DNA from: JAGNZR01 sp051656905
Lineage (GTDB): Bacteria > Fusobacteriota > Fusobacteriia > Fusobacteriales > Fusobacteriaceae
Assembly (NCBI GenBank): GCA_051656905.1
Contig: JBOFJQ010000015.1
Location: forward strand, 1-64,000
Length of the DNA stretch: 64,000 nt
Reading direction: 5' to 3'
Shown: in pieces, positions 9,632 through 18,086 of the stretch
How positions within the stretch are numbered: the stretch's first letter is position 1
Layout of the letters: each line of letters opens with the position of its first letter
Position numbers and translations under genes: made by a program
Notes under the pieces: model-generated
What the model was told of the DNA's origin: nothing
The model's database searches: none
The model's input: the letters and a program-made list of their open reading frames with translations, nothing else

Positions 9632-9670
9632 AAGTGTGAGGTATAAAAGAGAAATTTATACCTCACACTT
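9632..9670. terminator. Perfect 16-bp hairpin between the PTS gene and glpP
   Basis: AAGTGTGAGGTATAAA (9632-9647) pairs with TTTATACCTCACACTT (9655-9670) across a 7-nt loop. The stem is too long and exact for chance. No long T tract follows on the plus strand, so it is either an imperfect terminator for the PTS gene or a regulatory/stabilising hairpin in the glpP leader, 28 nt before the glpP start. Confidence 0.6.
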
Positions 9671-9698
9671 TAATATTAAATAAAAAAGTTGAGGGAAA

Positions 9699-10265
9699 AT
9701 GATAAATTTAAAAGAGATAATTGAAGAAGAAAAAGTTATTATAGCAATAAAAAGAATGGAGGACTTGCCAACAGCTTTAAAATCAAAAGGAAAGATAGTT
9801 TTTCTTTTATTTGGGAATATTTTAAATGTAGAGGAGATTACAAGAACATTAAAAGGAGCAGGAAAATTAGTATTTGTTCATATGGATATGATTTCAGGTT
9901 TTGATTCCAAAGAACCTCTTATTATTGATTTTTTAAAAGAAAATAGCTACGCTGATGGGATAATAAGTACTAAGCCAACAATGATAAAATATGCTAAAAA
10001 ACATAAAATGTTAGCAATTCAAAGATGTTTCTTATTAGATTCTTTATCTTTAGAAAATAGTATGAAAATGCTTAAAGAAGCTGGTCCAGATGCTATAGAA
10101 ATTTTGCCAGGAGTAATGCCTAAAATAATAAAAAAATTAGCATGTAATATAAAAATTCCTTTAATTGCAGGTGGAATGATAAGTGATTTTGAAGATATAG
10201 AAATTGCTTTAGAGGCTGGAGCTAATGCAGTTTCCACAACAAAGAAAGAATTGTGGAGTATCTAA
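9699..10265 (+). CDS. glpP: Glycerol-3-phosphate-responsive antiterminator GlpP
   Basis: A 188-residue TIM-barrel-like RNA-binding regulator. In Bacillus, GlpP with bound glycerol-3-phosphate prevents termination in leaders of glycerol genes. Family features visible are VFLLFGNIL near residue 35, the FVHMDMISGFDSK segment near 60, DGIISTKP, the QRCFLLDS segment near 108, IEILPGVMPK and the closing PLIAGGMISD...GANAVSTTKKELW. Full length for the family. Its ATG has a GAGGG ribosome site. It lies directly upstream of a terminator-containing leader and the glycerol-3-phosphate dehydrogenase operon, as expected for its function. Confidence 0.93.
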   Translation: MINLKEIIEEEKVIIAIKRMEDLPTALKSKGKIVFLLFGNILNVEEITRTLKGAGKLVFVHMDMISGFDSKEPLIIDFLKENSYADGIISTKPTMIKYAKKHKMLAIQRCFLLDSLSLENSMKMLKEAGPDAIEILPGVMPKIIKKLACNIKIPLIAGGMISDFEDIEIALEAGANAVSTTKKELWSI

Positions 10266-10348
10266 AAAAAATAATAAAAAAAATAGTTGAAAATTTTATA
10301 GTAAAGAGATATACTAAATTATAAAATAGAATACAATAGCAAGAGACA

Positions 10349-10411
10349 AGAGAGCTAAAACGGGCTTTTTACTTAGGTAAAAAGTCGTTTATTGTGCTCT
10401 CTTTTTTATTT
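10349..10411 (+). promoter_or_regulatory. Attenuator leader of the glycerol-3-phosphate operon, likely GlpP target
   Basis: A two-level hairpin: the outer stem AGAGAGC (10349-10355) pairs with GCTCTCT (10396-10402), enclosing a second stem made by GGCTTTTTAC and GTAAAAAGTC. A T-rich run (10402-10411) follows, as in an intrinsic terminator. It lies 37 nt upstream of the glpA-like start and immediately downstream of glpP. Bacillus GlpP acts on just such leader terminators. That GlpP binds this particular hairpin is inferred from position. Confidence 0.75.
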
Positions 10412-10447
10412 TTATAAATATATTAAATAAATTTAGGAGGAATACCA

Positions 10448-11893
10448 ATGTACGATATTGTAATTATAGGAGCTGGAGTTTCAGGTGCTAGTATAGCAAG
10501 GGAAATTTCAAGATACGATTTAAAAGTTGGATTATTAGATAAAGAAAATGATGTTTCAAACGGAAGTACAAAAGCTAATAGTGCAATAGTGCATGCAGGG
10601 TACGATGTAAAGCCAGGAACATTAATGGGGAAGTATAATGCTTTAGGAAATTTTATGTATGAAGGATTATGTAAGGAACTTGGAGTTCCATTTAAAAGAT
10701 GTGGATCATTAGTTATTGGATTTAATCAAGAAGATATGGAACATATAAAAGAGTTATATGAAAGAGGAAAAGGAAATGGAATTCCAGATTTAGAAATAAT
10801 AGATGCAAAAAGAGTGAAAGAGTTAGAACCTAATATTCAAGATGATGTAATAGGAGCTCTTTATGCAAAGACAGCGGGTATAGTTGGACCGTGGGAATTA
10901 ACTGTAGCAATGGTGGAAGAGGCTATTTTAAATGGCGTAGAATTATTTTTAGAAACGGAAGTGGCATCAATAAAAAAAATAGATGGTGGATTTGAAATTA
11001 CAGATAAAAATTCAAAAACTTTCAAAACAAAAAAAATAATTAATTGTGCAGGAGTTCATTCAGATATTATTCATAATATGGTTGCAGAGAAATCTTTTAC
11101 AATTTTACCTAGAAAAGGTGAGTATTTCGTTTTAGACAAAACTCAAGGGGAAAAAATTAATAGAACAATATTCCAATGTCCTACAAAAATGGGAAAAGGA
11201 GTTTTATTAACTCCAACAGTACATGGAAATCTTTTAGTTGGACCTGATTCTCAAGATGTAAAAGATAGAGATGATTTATCTACTAGTTCTGAAAGATTAA
11301 ATTATGTAAAAGAAGTAGCTTTTAAATCTTCTAAAAATATTGATTTTAGAGAAGTTGTAAGAACATTTTCAGGAATGAGAGCCGAGAGCGATAGAGGTGA
11401 CTTTATAATAGAAGAAGCTCCAGGTTGTAAAGGATTATATGATGTTGCAGGGATAAAATCTCCAGGACTTACAGCAGCACCAGCTATAGCAAAAGGTGTA
11501 ATAGAGTTATTAAAATCTTCTGATTTAGAGTTAGAATCAAAAATTAAAAATACTAAAGATTTAAAAGTTAGAAAAAAACCAATTCATTTTATGGAATTAG
11601 GAGCAGAAGAGAAGAGCAAAATAATTAATGAAAATCCAAGTTATGGAAGAGTAATTTGTAGATGTGAAATGATAACAGAAGGCGAAATTATTGATACTTT
11701 AAAAACTCCAATAAAAATAAAAACAGTTGATAGTGTAAAGAAAAGATGTAGACCTGGAATGGGAAGATGTCAGGGTGGATTCTGCGGACCTAGAGTTCAA
11801 GAAATAATAGCAAGAGAGTTAAATTTATCATTAAAAGAAGTAATTTTAGATAAAGAAGGGTCATATATTTTAACTGAAGAGACAAAAAACTAA
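10448..11893 (+). CDS. glpA: Anaerobic-type glycerol-3-phosphate dehydrogenase, FAD subunit (GlpA-like)
   Basis: FAD enzyme that oxidises glycerol-3-phosphate to dihydroxyacetone phosphate. The 481-residue protein starts with the dinucleotide fold DIVIIGAGVSGASIARE. The DAO-type domain runs to about residue 370, ending with the VAGIKSPGLTAAPAIA segment. A C-terminal BFD-like [2Fe-2S] domain shows CRC near residue 402, then CRPGMGRCQGGFC near 440-452. This matches the GlpA/type-2 dehydrogenase layout of clostridia and fusobacteria rather than aerobic GlpD. The ATG follows TAGGAGG. It is the first gene of a three-gene operon with the next two entries (15- and 1-nt gaps). Confidence 0.88.
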   Translation: MYDIVIIGAGVSGASIAREISRYDLKVGLLDKENDVSNGSTKANSAIVHAGYDVKPGTLMGKYNALGNFMYEGLCKELGVPFKRCGSLVIGFNQEDMEHIKELYERGKGNGIPDLEIIDAKRVKELEPNIQDDVIGALYAKTAGIVGPWELTVAMVEEAILNGVELFLETEVASIKKIDGGFEITDKNSKTFKTKKIINCAGVHSDIIHNMVAEKSFTILPRKGEYFVLDKTQGEKINRTIFQCPTKMGKGVLLTPTVHGNLLVGPDSQDVKDRDDLSTSSERLNYVKEVAFKSSKNIDFREVVRTFSGMRAESDRGDFIIEEAPGCKGLYDVAGIKSPGLTAAPAIAKGVIELLKSSDLELESKIKNTKDLKVRKKPIHFMELGAEEKSKIINENPSYGRVICRCEMITEGEIIDTLKTPIKIKTVDSVKKRCRPGMGRCQGGFCGPRVQEIIARELNLSLKEVILDKEGSYILTEETKN

Positions 11894-11908
11894 GTTGGAG
11901 AGTGAAAA

Positions 11909-13165
11909 ATGAAATATGATATAGTTGTTATAGGTGGGGGACCAGCAGGTCTTGCAGCTGCAAAAGCTGCTTATGAAAATGGAGCAAAAAGCGTTTTAAT
12001 TATAGAGAGAGATAAAGAATTAGGTGGAATATTACAACAGTGTATCCATAACGGGTTTGGACTTCATAGATTTAAAGAGGAGTTAACAGGTCCAGAATAT
12101 GCTCAAAAATATATAGATATGGTAAAAAAATTAGATATAGATGTAAAGCTAGAATCTATGGTGTTAAATATAAGTAACGAAAAAGTTGTAAGTTTAATAA
12201 ATCCAAAGGATGGATATATAGAGGTAGAAGCAGGAGCTATAATTTTAGCTATGGGTTGTAGAGAAAGAACAAGAGGAGCAATAAATATACCAGGAGATAG
12301 ACCTTCAGGAATATTTACAGCTGGAGCTGCTCAGAGATTTGTTAATATGGAAGGATACATGGTAGGAAAGAAGGTTGTTATTCTTGGTAGTGGAGATATT
12401 GGGCTTATAATGGCAAGAAGAATGACTTTAGAAGGTGCAAAAGTAGAAGCGGTTGTAGAGCTTATGCCTTTCTCAGGAGGACTTACAAGAAACATTGTTC
12501 AGTGTTTAGAGGATTATAATATACCTTTATATCTTTCTCATACAGTTACAGATATTAAAGGTAAAGATAGAGTAGAAGGGGTTACAGTTTCTCAAGTAGA
12601 TGAAAATAGAAGACCTATACCAGGAACAGAGAAACATTATGATGTAGATACACTTCTTCTTTCGGTTGGATTAATTCCTGAAAACGAATTATCTAGACAG
12701 ATTGGTGCAGAGCTAGACAGAAGAACAAGTGGACCATTTGTTAACAGTACAATGGAGACAACAATTCCAGGAATATTTGCTTGTGGAAATGTTGTTCATG
12801 TGCATGATTTAGTAGATTTCGTAAGTGCTGAAGGGGAAAGAGCTGGGAAAAATGCAGCGTTCTATGTTAATAATAAAATTGAAAAAAATGACTTAGAAAT
12901 TACTATTGAAAATGGACAAGGGATAACTTATACAGTTCCCCAAATAATAAATGGTGGAATATTAGCACCAGTTACAGATATTTTTATGAGAGTTAATAAT
13001 GTGTATAAAAACAAAAGAATTGTTGTAAAAGAAGAGGATAAAGAGATAATAAGTTTTCCTAGAAAACATTTAGCACCAGGAGAGATGGAGAAAATTTCTA
13101 TTCCAGAAAAATTCTTGAGGGATGTAAAAGGAAAATTAACTATTGAACTTCAGGAGGGAAAATAA
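11909..13165 (+). CDS. NAD/FAD-dependent oxidoreductase of the glycerol-3-phosphate operon
   Basis: A 418-residue pyridine nucleotide-disulfide-type flavoprotein. The FAD fold is at the N-terminus (DIVVIGGGPAGLAAAKAA). A second nucleotide fold VVILGSGDIGLIMARRM lies near residue 155, and the FAD-closing motif GIFACGNVVHVHDLVD near 285-300. It lacks a redox-active CxxC disulfide. In Thermotoga/clostridia-like operons this protein stands between GlpA and a DUF1667 protein and probably passes electrons from the GlpA flavin to NAD or another acceptor, in the place of GlpB. That electron route is inference from context. Confidence 0.82.
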   Translation: MKYDIVVIGGGPAGLAAAKAAYENGAKSVLIIERDKELGGILQQCIHNGFGLHRFKEELTGPEYAQKYIDMVKKLDIDVKLESMVLNISNEKVVSLINPKDGYIEVEAGAIILAMGCRERTRGAINIPGDRPSGIFTAGAAQRFVNMEGYMVGKKVVILGSGDIGLIMARRMTLEGAKVEAVVELMPFSGGLTRNIVQCLEDYNIPLYLSHTVTDIKGKDRVEGVTVSQVDENRRPIPGTEKHYDVDTLLLSVGLIPENELSRQIGAELDRRTSGPFVNSTMETTIPGIFACGNVVHVHDLVDFVSAEGERAGKNAAFYVNNKIEKNDLEITIENGQGITYTVPQIINGGILAPVTDIFMRVNNVYKNKRIVVKEEDKEIISFPRKHLAPGEMEKISIPEKFLRDVKGKLTIELQEGK

Positions 13166-13166
13166 A

Positions 13167-13511
13167 ATGGAAAAATTAATATGTATTGTTTGTCCTGTTG
13201 GATGTCATTTAGAAATAGATGTAAAAAATGATTATAAAGTAACTGGAAATGCCTGCCCTAGAGGGGAAGTTTACGGAAAGGAAGAGTTAATAGCTCCTAA
13301 AAGAGTAGTGACTTCCACAGTAAAAATTAAAGGTGGAATTCATAATAGAGTACCAGTAAAAACCAATGGATCAATTCCAAAAGAGTTAGTTTTTAAGTGT
13401 ATGGAATCTTTAAATTCAATAGAGTTAAAATCTCCAGTAAAAGTTGGAGATTTAGTTAAAAAAGATATTTTTGGAACAGGAGTAGATTTAGTAGTAACTA
13501 GAGATATGTAA
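13167..13511 (+). CDS. DUF1667 protein, third member of the glycerol-3-phosphate operon
   Basis: A 114-residue protein opening with a cysteine-rich cluster: CIVCPVGC near residues 6-13, followed by ACPRG near 29-33, and a domain ending in GTGVDLVVTRDM. DUF1667 proteins routinely accompany this GlpA/oxidoreductase pair and may hold an iron-sulfur centre. The biochemical role is not established. The ATG at 13167 begins one base after the previous stop codon, with GGAGGG 7 nt upstream. A longer TTG-started version from 13143 would overlap the upstream gene and lacks a ribosome site. Confidence 0.85.
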   Translation: MEKLICIVCPVGCHLEIDVKNDYKVTGNACPRGEVYGKEELIAPKRVVTSTVKIKGGIHNRVPVKTNGSIPKELVFKCMESLNSIELKSPVKVGDLVKKDIFGTGVDLVVTRDM

Positions 13512-13520
13512 GTAAAATAA

Positions 13521-13556
13521 AAAAGAGAAGGATGTAGTAAAAAACCTTCTCTTTTT
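13521..13556. terminator. Bidirectional terminator between the glp operon and the S4-protein gene
   Basis: AAAAGAGAAGG (13521-13531) pairs with CCTTCTCTTTT (13545-13555), with A and T runs on both sides. It serves the convergent glp operon (plus) and the S4-domain gene (minus). Confidence 0.88.
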
Positions 13557-13559
13557 GCT

Positions 13560-14342
13560 TTAAATTACTTGGTTAATAGCAAGTTTAAATTTACCTTTTT
13601 TATTTTCGCCTAAAGAGCTTTCAAAGATAAATTTACCTTTTTTTCTAATGGTAATTACATCGTTTTCCTTTATAGGAAAACTTTTGTCTCGACAATAATT
13701 ATAATTTAAAAGTGCTTCGCCGTTTTCTATTTTAGAAACAGCTTCATTTCTAGAGATGCCTGCAATTTCAGCTATTACCACGTCAAATCTTAAGGATGCT
13801 ACAGTAATAATAAGAGATTGAAATTCTGTTTTAGGAATATTTTCATTAGAGATTTCATTAATATCAATAGGAACTTTTCCTATAGACTTTAAATTGTCTT
13901 TTAATATTTTGAAAATTTCCTTTGTAGTGACACCGTAGCAAATATTATTTTTAACTACGAGATCTCCAAGAAGTTCTCTTTTTATAGAGAGGCTCATTAT
14001 AGCACCTAAAAAATCTTTATGTAGTAGAGTATTAAACTTGTTGCTCCCGTCTATTTTAAAAAAAGCAATATCAGGGATTAAAAGTTCAGGGGTTAATTCT
14101 AAAGTTTTAGGATAAAATCCCAATAATTTTTTTTCACAATTATCATTCAGACCATAAGTGATAATATTTATACCTATAGACTGTGAAAGAGATAATAATT
14201 TAGTCCAAATATTTGCAGGGTAAAAAGAATTGCTGAAAACTATAAAATCAATATCGAAACAAAGCTCAATATCATCAAATATTTTTGATATGATATGAGG
14301 ATTTTCTTCGCTAAAAATTTTTAGAATTGAATTTTTATCCAT
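13560..14342 (-). CDS. YlmH-family S4-domain RNA-binding protein
   Basis: A 260-residue cytosolic protein. The N-terminal 180 residues include HKDFLGAIMSLSIKRELLGD near 107-126, the hallmark of the YlmH group. The C-terminal S4 domain begins about residue 183 (SLRFDVVIAEIAGISRNEAV, then ENGEALLNY) and would bind RNA. YlmH homologues have been linked to ribosome rescue/quality control and to the division gene cluster of Gram-positives. Here the gene stands alone with a small Cys protein, 25 nt upstream. RqcH, also in this window, acts in the same kind of pathway in Bacillus. Confidence 0.8.
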   Translation of the reverse strand: MDKNSILKIFSEENPHIISKIFDDIELCFDIDFIVFSNSFYPANIWTKLLSLSQSIGINIITYGLNDNCEKKLLGFYPKTLELTPELLIPDIAFFKIDGSNKFNTLLHKDFLGAIMSLSIKRELLGDLVVKNNICYGVTTKEIFKILKDNLKSIGKVPIDINEISNENIPKTEFQSLIITVASLRFDVVIAEIAGISRNEAVSKIENGEALLNYNYCRDKSFPIKENDVITIRKKGKFIFESSLGENKKGKFKLAINQVI

Positions 14343-14367
14343 AATTATAAATCAGCTCCTGCGATAT

Positions 14368-14574
14368 TTATTTCTCTTTTTTACTTGTTAAAAGTTTGCA
14401 ATTAGAATAACCATTTTTAGTTGCATTTGCATAAGAACAAGTAGCTGTTAAAAGAGTACATTTTATAGAAATATATCCATCATAATCCACACCAAATGAG
14501 TGTTTACAATGTAACACAGGATACTTTTCTAGATGAGATTCTTTCTCTTCAGGGGTAATGATATAGTCTTGCAT
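14368..14574 (-). CDS. Small cysteine-containing protein, unknown function
   Basis: A 68-residue frame with ATG and a GGAGTC ribosome site, directly upstream of and on the same strand as the S4-domain gene. It has four cysteines (C23, C39, C46, C59) and histidines at 14, 22 and 25, so metal or disulfide chemistry is possible. There is no signal peptide or membrane segment. I do not recognise the family. Support for it being real is the spacing, the ribosome site and the position at the head of a likely two-gene transcript. Confidence 0.6.
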   Translation of the reverse strand: MQDYIITPEEKESHLEKYPVLHCKHSFGVDYDGYISIKCTLLTATCSYANATKNGYSNCKLLTSKKEK

Positions 14575-14669
14575 TTTTGACTCCTTCGTTAAAATTTTTT
14601 TATATAAAATAGAGGTTATATAAGGATATTTTAGTATATAAATTACAGAGTGTCTATAGCAAAATCAGA

Positions 14670-14698
14670 TTGACAAAGAAGTCCAATTAATATAAGAT
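14670..14698 (+). promoter_or_regulatory. Promoter of the efflux operon
   Basis: TTGACA (14670-14675), a 17-nt spacer and TAAGAT (14693-14698) form a near-consensus housekeeping promoter about 80 nt upstream of the TolC-like start. Confidence 0.65.
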
Positions 14699-14777
14699 TA
14701 TCAGATAGCTGAAATAAAATTATAAAAAACAAAAAAAGAAACATTAAAAAAGCAAAAAGGGAAGGGTAAGGAGGAGT

Positions 14778-17030
14778 ATGAAAAGAAGTATATCAGGAAT
14801 AATTTTATTTTTATTCACAAGTATAGTTATGCTTGCAGCAGACCATTCTGTTGGTATTTTGGTTAATGAAAAATATGGAAGAGTATTAGAAAATAAAATT
14901 AAGGAAGAGTTTAAAAAAGAGTTTAAAGATATGGAGACAAGAGTAAACGTTGCTCAAGTAGAGTATGTAAATTCTGAAAATTTTAGCGAGGGATTAAAAA
15001 AGCTAGAAGGTAACAAGAATTTAGATGCTATTTTTGTCTTAGATTATACGACTGATTTATCTAAATTAAAAAGTAATAAAACAATAGTATATCCATTCGG
15101 GATAGGAGCAGGAGAGGGAGAGTTATCTAATAAATTAATTTTTGTTCAGGGAAAACTAGATATCGATTCTGACTTAAAAGATTTAAAAGATTTAAAAGAT
15201 ATAAGAAAAATAGTTTATATAACATCTCCTAAAACAATAAAAAAATATGAAGAGTTTTCAGCTAGTTTAACAGAAGTTTCTAAGGTTAATGGAATAGAAT
15301 CAAAAATAATAAGTTTAGATTCAGGAGTTGAGAACTTAAAGAGAGAGATTTTAAATGCAGATGCTGTTTATATAATTTCAAATGATAATGTAAAAGAAAT
15401 TTTAAAGTTTGCAACTGAAAATAATAAATTAACATATCTTGCTAATCTAGAGTTATCTAATGCTAAATATTCGTTAGTTGCATATGACTTCCAGTTAGAA
15501 ACAGATAAAAGAATTCGTACTAGTGTTAATGATTATTCAAATAGAATCCAAGGAAAAGAGGAATATTCTATAGTTTCTTTAGGAAAAGTTTCAGATAAAA
15601 GATTTTTTAATAAATCGATATCTAGAAGTATAAATGTACACCCTACAGGTAGACTTTTAAAAGATTTTAAAGTGATGGGCGAAACAGAAAAAGACGCACC
15701 AAAATTAGGTTTAGAAAATGCAATTAGATATGGGCTAGATAATAACTCAAAATTATTGGCATCATTTAATAGAATGTCAGGTAAAGATTATAAGTATATG
15801 GCAAAATTTGCAGAGAGATTACCTCAAGTAAAAGCAGAGGGTAACTATGAGTACTTAGAGCAAAATGCAGTAAATCAATATACAAAAGATGAAAATTCAG
15901 TAACAGGTGGAATTAAAATAAGCCAAGTTATATTTAGTAATGATTTAAATGCACAAATATTTAGTCAAAAAATAGATTCATTAAATAGTGAACTAAGTTT
16001 TAAAGAAGATAGTAACTCCTTAATTCAAGAGATTGTTGGAGCTTATTTAGATGTTTTAAAAGAAAAATCAAATGTTAGCATTCAACAAAGTAATTATGAC
16101 ATGTTAAAAGAATTTTTAAAAATAAGTAAATTAAAATTTGAAACAGGAAGTGTTGGAAAGCAAGATGTTTACAGATTTGAAGCTGAACTTGCAGTTGCTG
16201 AGACATCTCTTATAACAGCAGAGACAAATTTAAAAAATAGTGAAGTTAGATTAAATAAAGTTTTAAATTTAAAGCAAGATACAAAACATTCATATGAAAC
16301 ACTAAGTTCTTTAAAAGCAAAATTTGCTGAAGTTAATATTCCTATGAAAGAGATGAGTTATAATGATAATTTAAGAGCAAAAGTTGGAGAATATTTTATT
16401 GATGGAGCATTAAATAACTCATATAATTTAAAAATAGCAGAAAATAAAATTTCTGATATTGATAGTCAGTATAAAGCTGCTTCTCGTTCAAGATACCTTC
16501 CTGAAGTTGAAGGATTTGCAAGATATAATAAAAATAATATAGGGTCTTCTGGAAAGGATTCTAATAATGATTTAGAAAATTATTGGACAGCAGGAGTAGG
16601 AGTAAGTTTACCTTTATTTACAAGTGGAGAGATTCATTATAAAAAGAAAAGCTTGTCTTCTGAAAAAGAAGCTGTTACTTATGAAAAAGTAAATGTTGAA
16701 AAAGATGTAGAGAAAGATATGAATATAGAATTAAATAGATTAATAGCTTCATATAACCAAATTTTGACTACAGAAACTGCAAAGAATGCAGCTAAAAAAT
16801 ATTTAGATATAAGTATTAGTCAATATTCTGTGGGAAGTATTAATATCACAGATTTATTAGAAGCTAAAAATACTTATATAGAGGCTGAAATGAATAATAT
16901 AATAGCAAACTATAGATTATTCAACTCTCAAGTAGCGGTTGAAAAGAATTATGGTGAATATATATTCTTAAAAAGCAGTGTAGAAAAGAAAAAAATAAAT
17001 GAAGAGCTAAATACTCTTCTTAAAAATTAG
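14778..17030 (+). CDS. TolC-family outer-membrane efflux protein with N-terminal binding-protein-like domain
   Basis: A 750-residue exported protein, far longer than usual TolC (about 430-500). A signal peptide (LFLFTSIVMLAADH) is followed by about 290 residues that resemble periplasmic ABC substrate-binding folds: SVGILVNEKYGR, LDAIFVLDYT, IVYITSPKTIKKYEE, ADAVYIISNDNVKEI. From about residue 313 (APKLGLENAIRYGLDNNSKL) two TolC repeats with long alpha-helical hairpins follow. Each contains the usual N-GSVG/S-N-D-LLEA pattern (FETGSVGKQDV, YSVGSINITDLLEA). It is first in an operon with the adaptor (9-nt gap) and RND pump. The outer-membrane channel role is well supported; the extra domain's role is unknown. 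Confidence 0.87.
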   Translation: MKRSISGIILFLFTSIVMLAADHSVGILVNEKYGRVLENKIKEEFKKEFKDMETRVNVAQVEYVNSENFSEGLKKLEGNKNLDAIFVLDYTTDLSKLKSNKTIVYPFGIGAGEGELSNKLIFVQGKLDIDSDLKDLKDLKDIRKIVYITSPKTIKKYEEFSASLTEVSKVNGIESKIISLDSGVENLKREILNADAVYIISNDNVKEILKFATENNKLTYLANLELSNAKYSLVAYDFQLETDKRIRTSVNDYSNRIQGKEEYSIVSLGKVSDKRFFNKSISRSINVHPTGRLLKDFKVMGETEKDAPKLGLENAIRYGLDNNSKLLASFNRMSGKDYKYMAKFAERLPQVKAEGNYEYLEQNAVNQYTKDENSVTGGIKISQVIFSNDLNAQIFSQKIDSLNSELSFKEDSNSLIQEIVGAYLDVLKEKSNVSIQQSNYDMLKEFLKISKLKFETGSVGKQDVYRFEAELAVAETSLITAETNLKNSEVRLNKVLNLKQDTKHSYETLSSLKAKFAEVNIPMKEMSYNDNLRAKVGEYFIDGALNNSYNLKIAENKISDIDSQYKAASRSRYLPEVEGFARYNKNNIGSSGKDSNNDLENYWTAGVGVSLPLFTSGEIHYKKKSLSSEKEAVTYEKVNVEKDVEKDMNIELNRLIASYNQILTTETAKNAAKKYLDISISQYSVGSINITDLLEAKNTYIEAEMNNIIANYRLFNSQVAVEKNYGEYIFLKSSVEKKKINEELNTLLKN

Positions 17031-17039
17031 GGGTGAAAC

Positions 17040-18083
17040 ATGAGAAAAATATTTATATTATTAACAGTAATATCTCTATTTGCAGGATGTGGAAAAGAAA
17101 AGAAAAAAAATGAATTAGATTTGCCAATAAGACCAGTTAACTATGTGGTTATTCAAGATGATAAAGGATATAGAGAAAAAGAATTTTCAGGAACTATTGT
17201 TCCAGAAGTTTTAACAACTTTAAGCTTTAGAGTAACTGGAAATATCCAAAAGAGATTAGTAGATTTAGGAGATAAGGTAAAGGCTGGAGATGTTTTAGCA
17301 ACTTTAGATCCAACAGATTATCAATTAAACTCAGACAGAGCTAATGCTTTATATAAAAATGCGAAATCAACTTTTGAGAGAGATAGAATATTATATTTAG
17401 AAGGAAGCATCTCTAAAGCAGAATACGAAAGATCACAGGCTGATTATAAAGCTAGAGAAGCAGAAGCAAATTCAGCTAAGCAACAATTGGGGTATACTAG
17501 ATTAGTTGCAACAGCAGAAGGAGAAATTGCTCAAGTAGAAGCTGAAATTAATGAAACTGTAAGTGCAGGTCAACCAATATTTGTATTAAATGAAATTGGT
17601 GGATTAGAAGTTGAATTTACAATTCCAGATGTTGATATAAATACAGTAAAAGTAAATCAAGAGGCTGAAATTGTTGTTACAGCAACAGGAGAAAAAGTAA
17701 AAGGAATAATTTCTAATGTAGGCTCATTTTCAAGTGCTTATGGAAAAACATACCCAGTTAAGGCTAAAGTGTTAAATTATTCAGAAACTATTAAGCCAGG
17801 AATGATTGCAAACATAAAATTAAGAAAAGAAACTAAAATTGTAAAAACAGTTCCTGCTTTATCTATCCAACAAAAAGAAAATGGAGAAAAGTATGTATAT
17901 GTTATAGATAATGTAGTAGATGGTGTTGGGACAGTAAGTAAAAGAATTGTAGTATTAGAAGCTATTTCATCTAAAAATGTAGAAGTTGTATCAGGATTGT
18001 CATCAGAAGATAAAGTAATAACAGATGGAGCTACCGTAGTTTATGAAGGACAAAAGGTAAAACTTGGAACAAAGGGGGAGTAA
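17040..18083 (+). CDS. RND efflux periplasmic adaptor, lipoprotein
   Basis: A 347-residue membrane fusion protein that links the inner-membrane pump to TolC. The signal ends in a lipobox, LFAGC (Cys16), so it is lipid-anchored. The lipoyl/barrel-sandwich halves are LSFRVTGNIQKRLVDLGDKVKAGDVLATLD and a second half near residue 165 (AGQPIF). Between them lies a short coiled-coil hairpin (near 95-145), followed by beta-barrel (VEFTIPDVDI) and membrane-proximal domains. The gap to the pump gene is 3 nt. Substrate cannot be read from the adaptor. Confidence 0.93.
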   Translation: MRKIFILLTVISLFAGCGKEKKKNELDLPIRPVNYVVIQDDKGYREKEFSGTIVPEVLTTLSFRVTGNIQKRLVDLGDKVKAGDVLATLDPTDYQLNSDRANALYKNAKSTFERDRILYLEGSISKAEYERSQADYKAREAEANSAKQQLGYTRLVATAEGEIAQVEAEINETVSAGQPIFVLNEIGGLEVEFTIPDVDINTVKVNQEAEIVVTATGEKVKGIISNVGSFSSAYGKTYPVKAKVLNYSETIKPGMIANIKLRKETKIVKTVPALSIQQKENGEKYVYVIDNVVDGVGTVSKRIVVLEAISSKNVEVVSGLSSEDKVITDGATVVYEGQKVKLGTKGE

Positions 18084-18086
18084 CAT

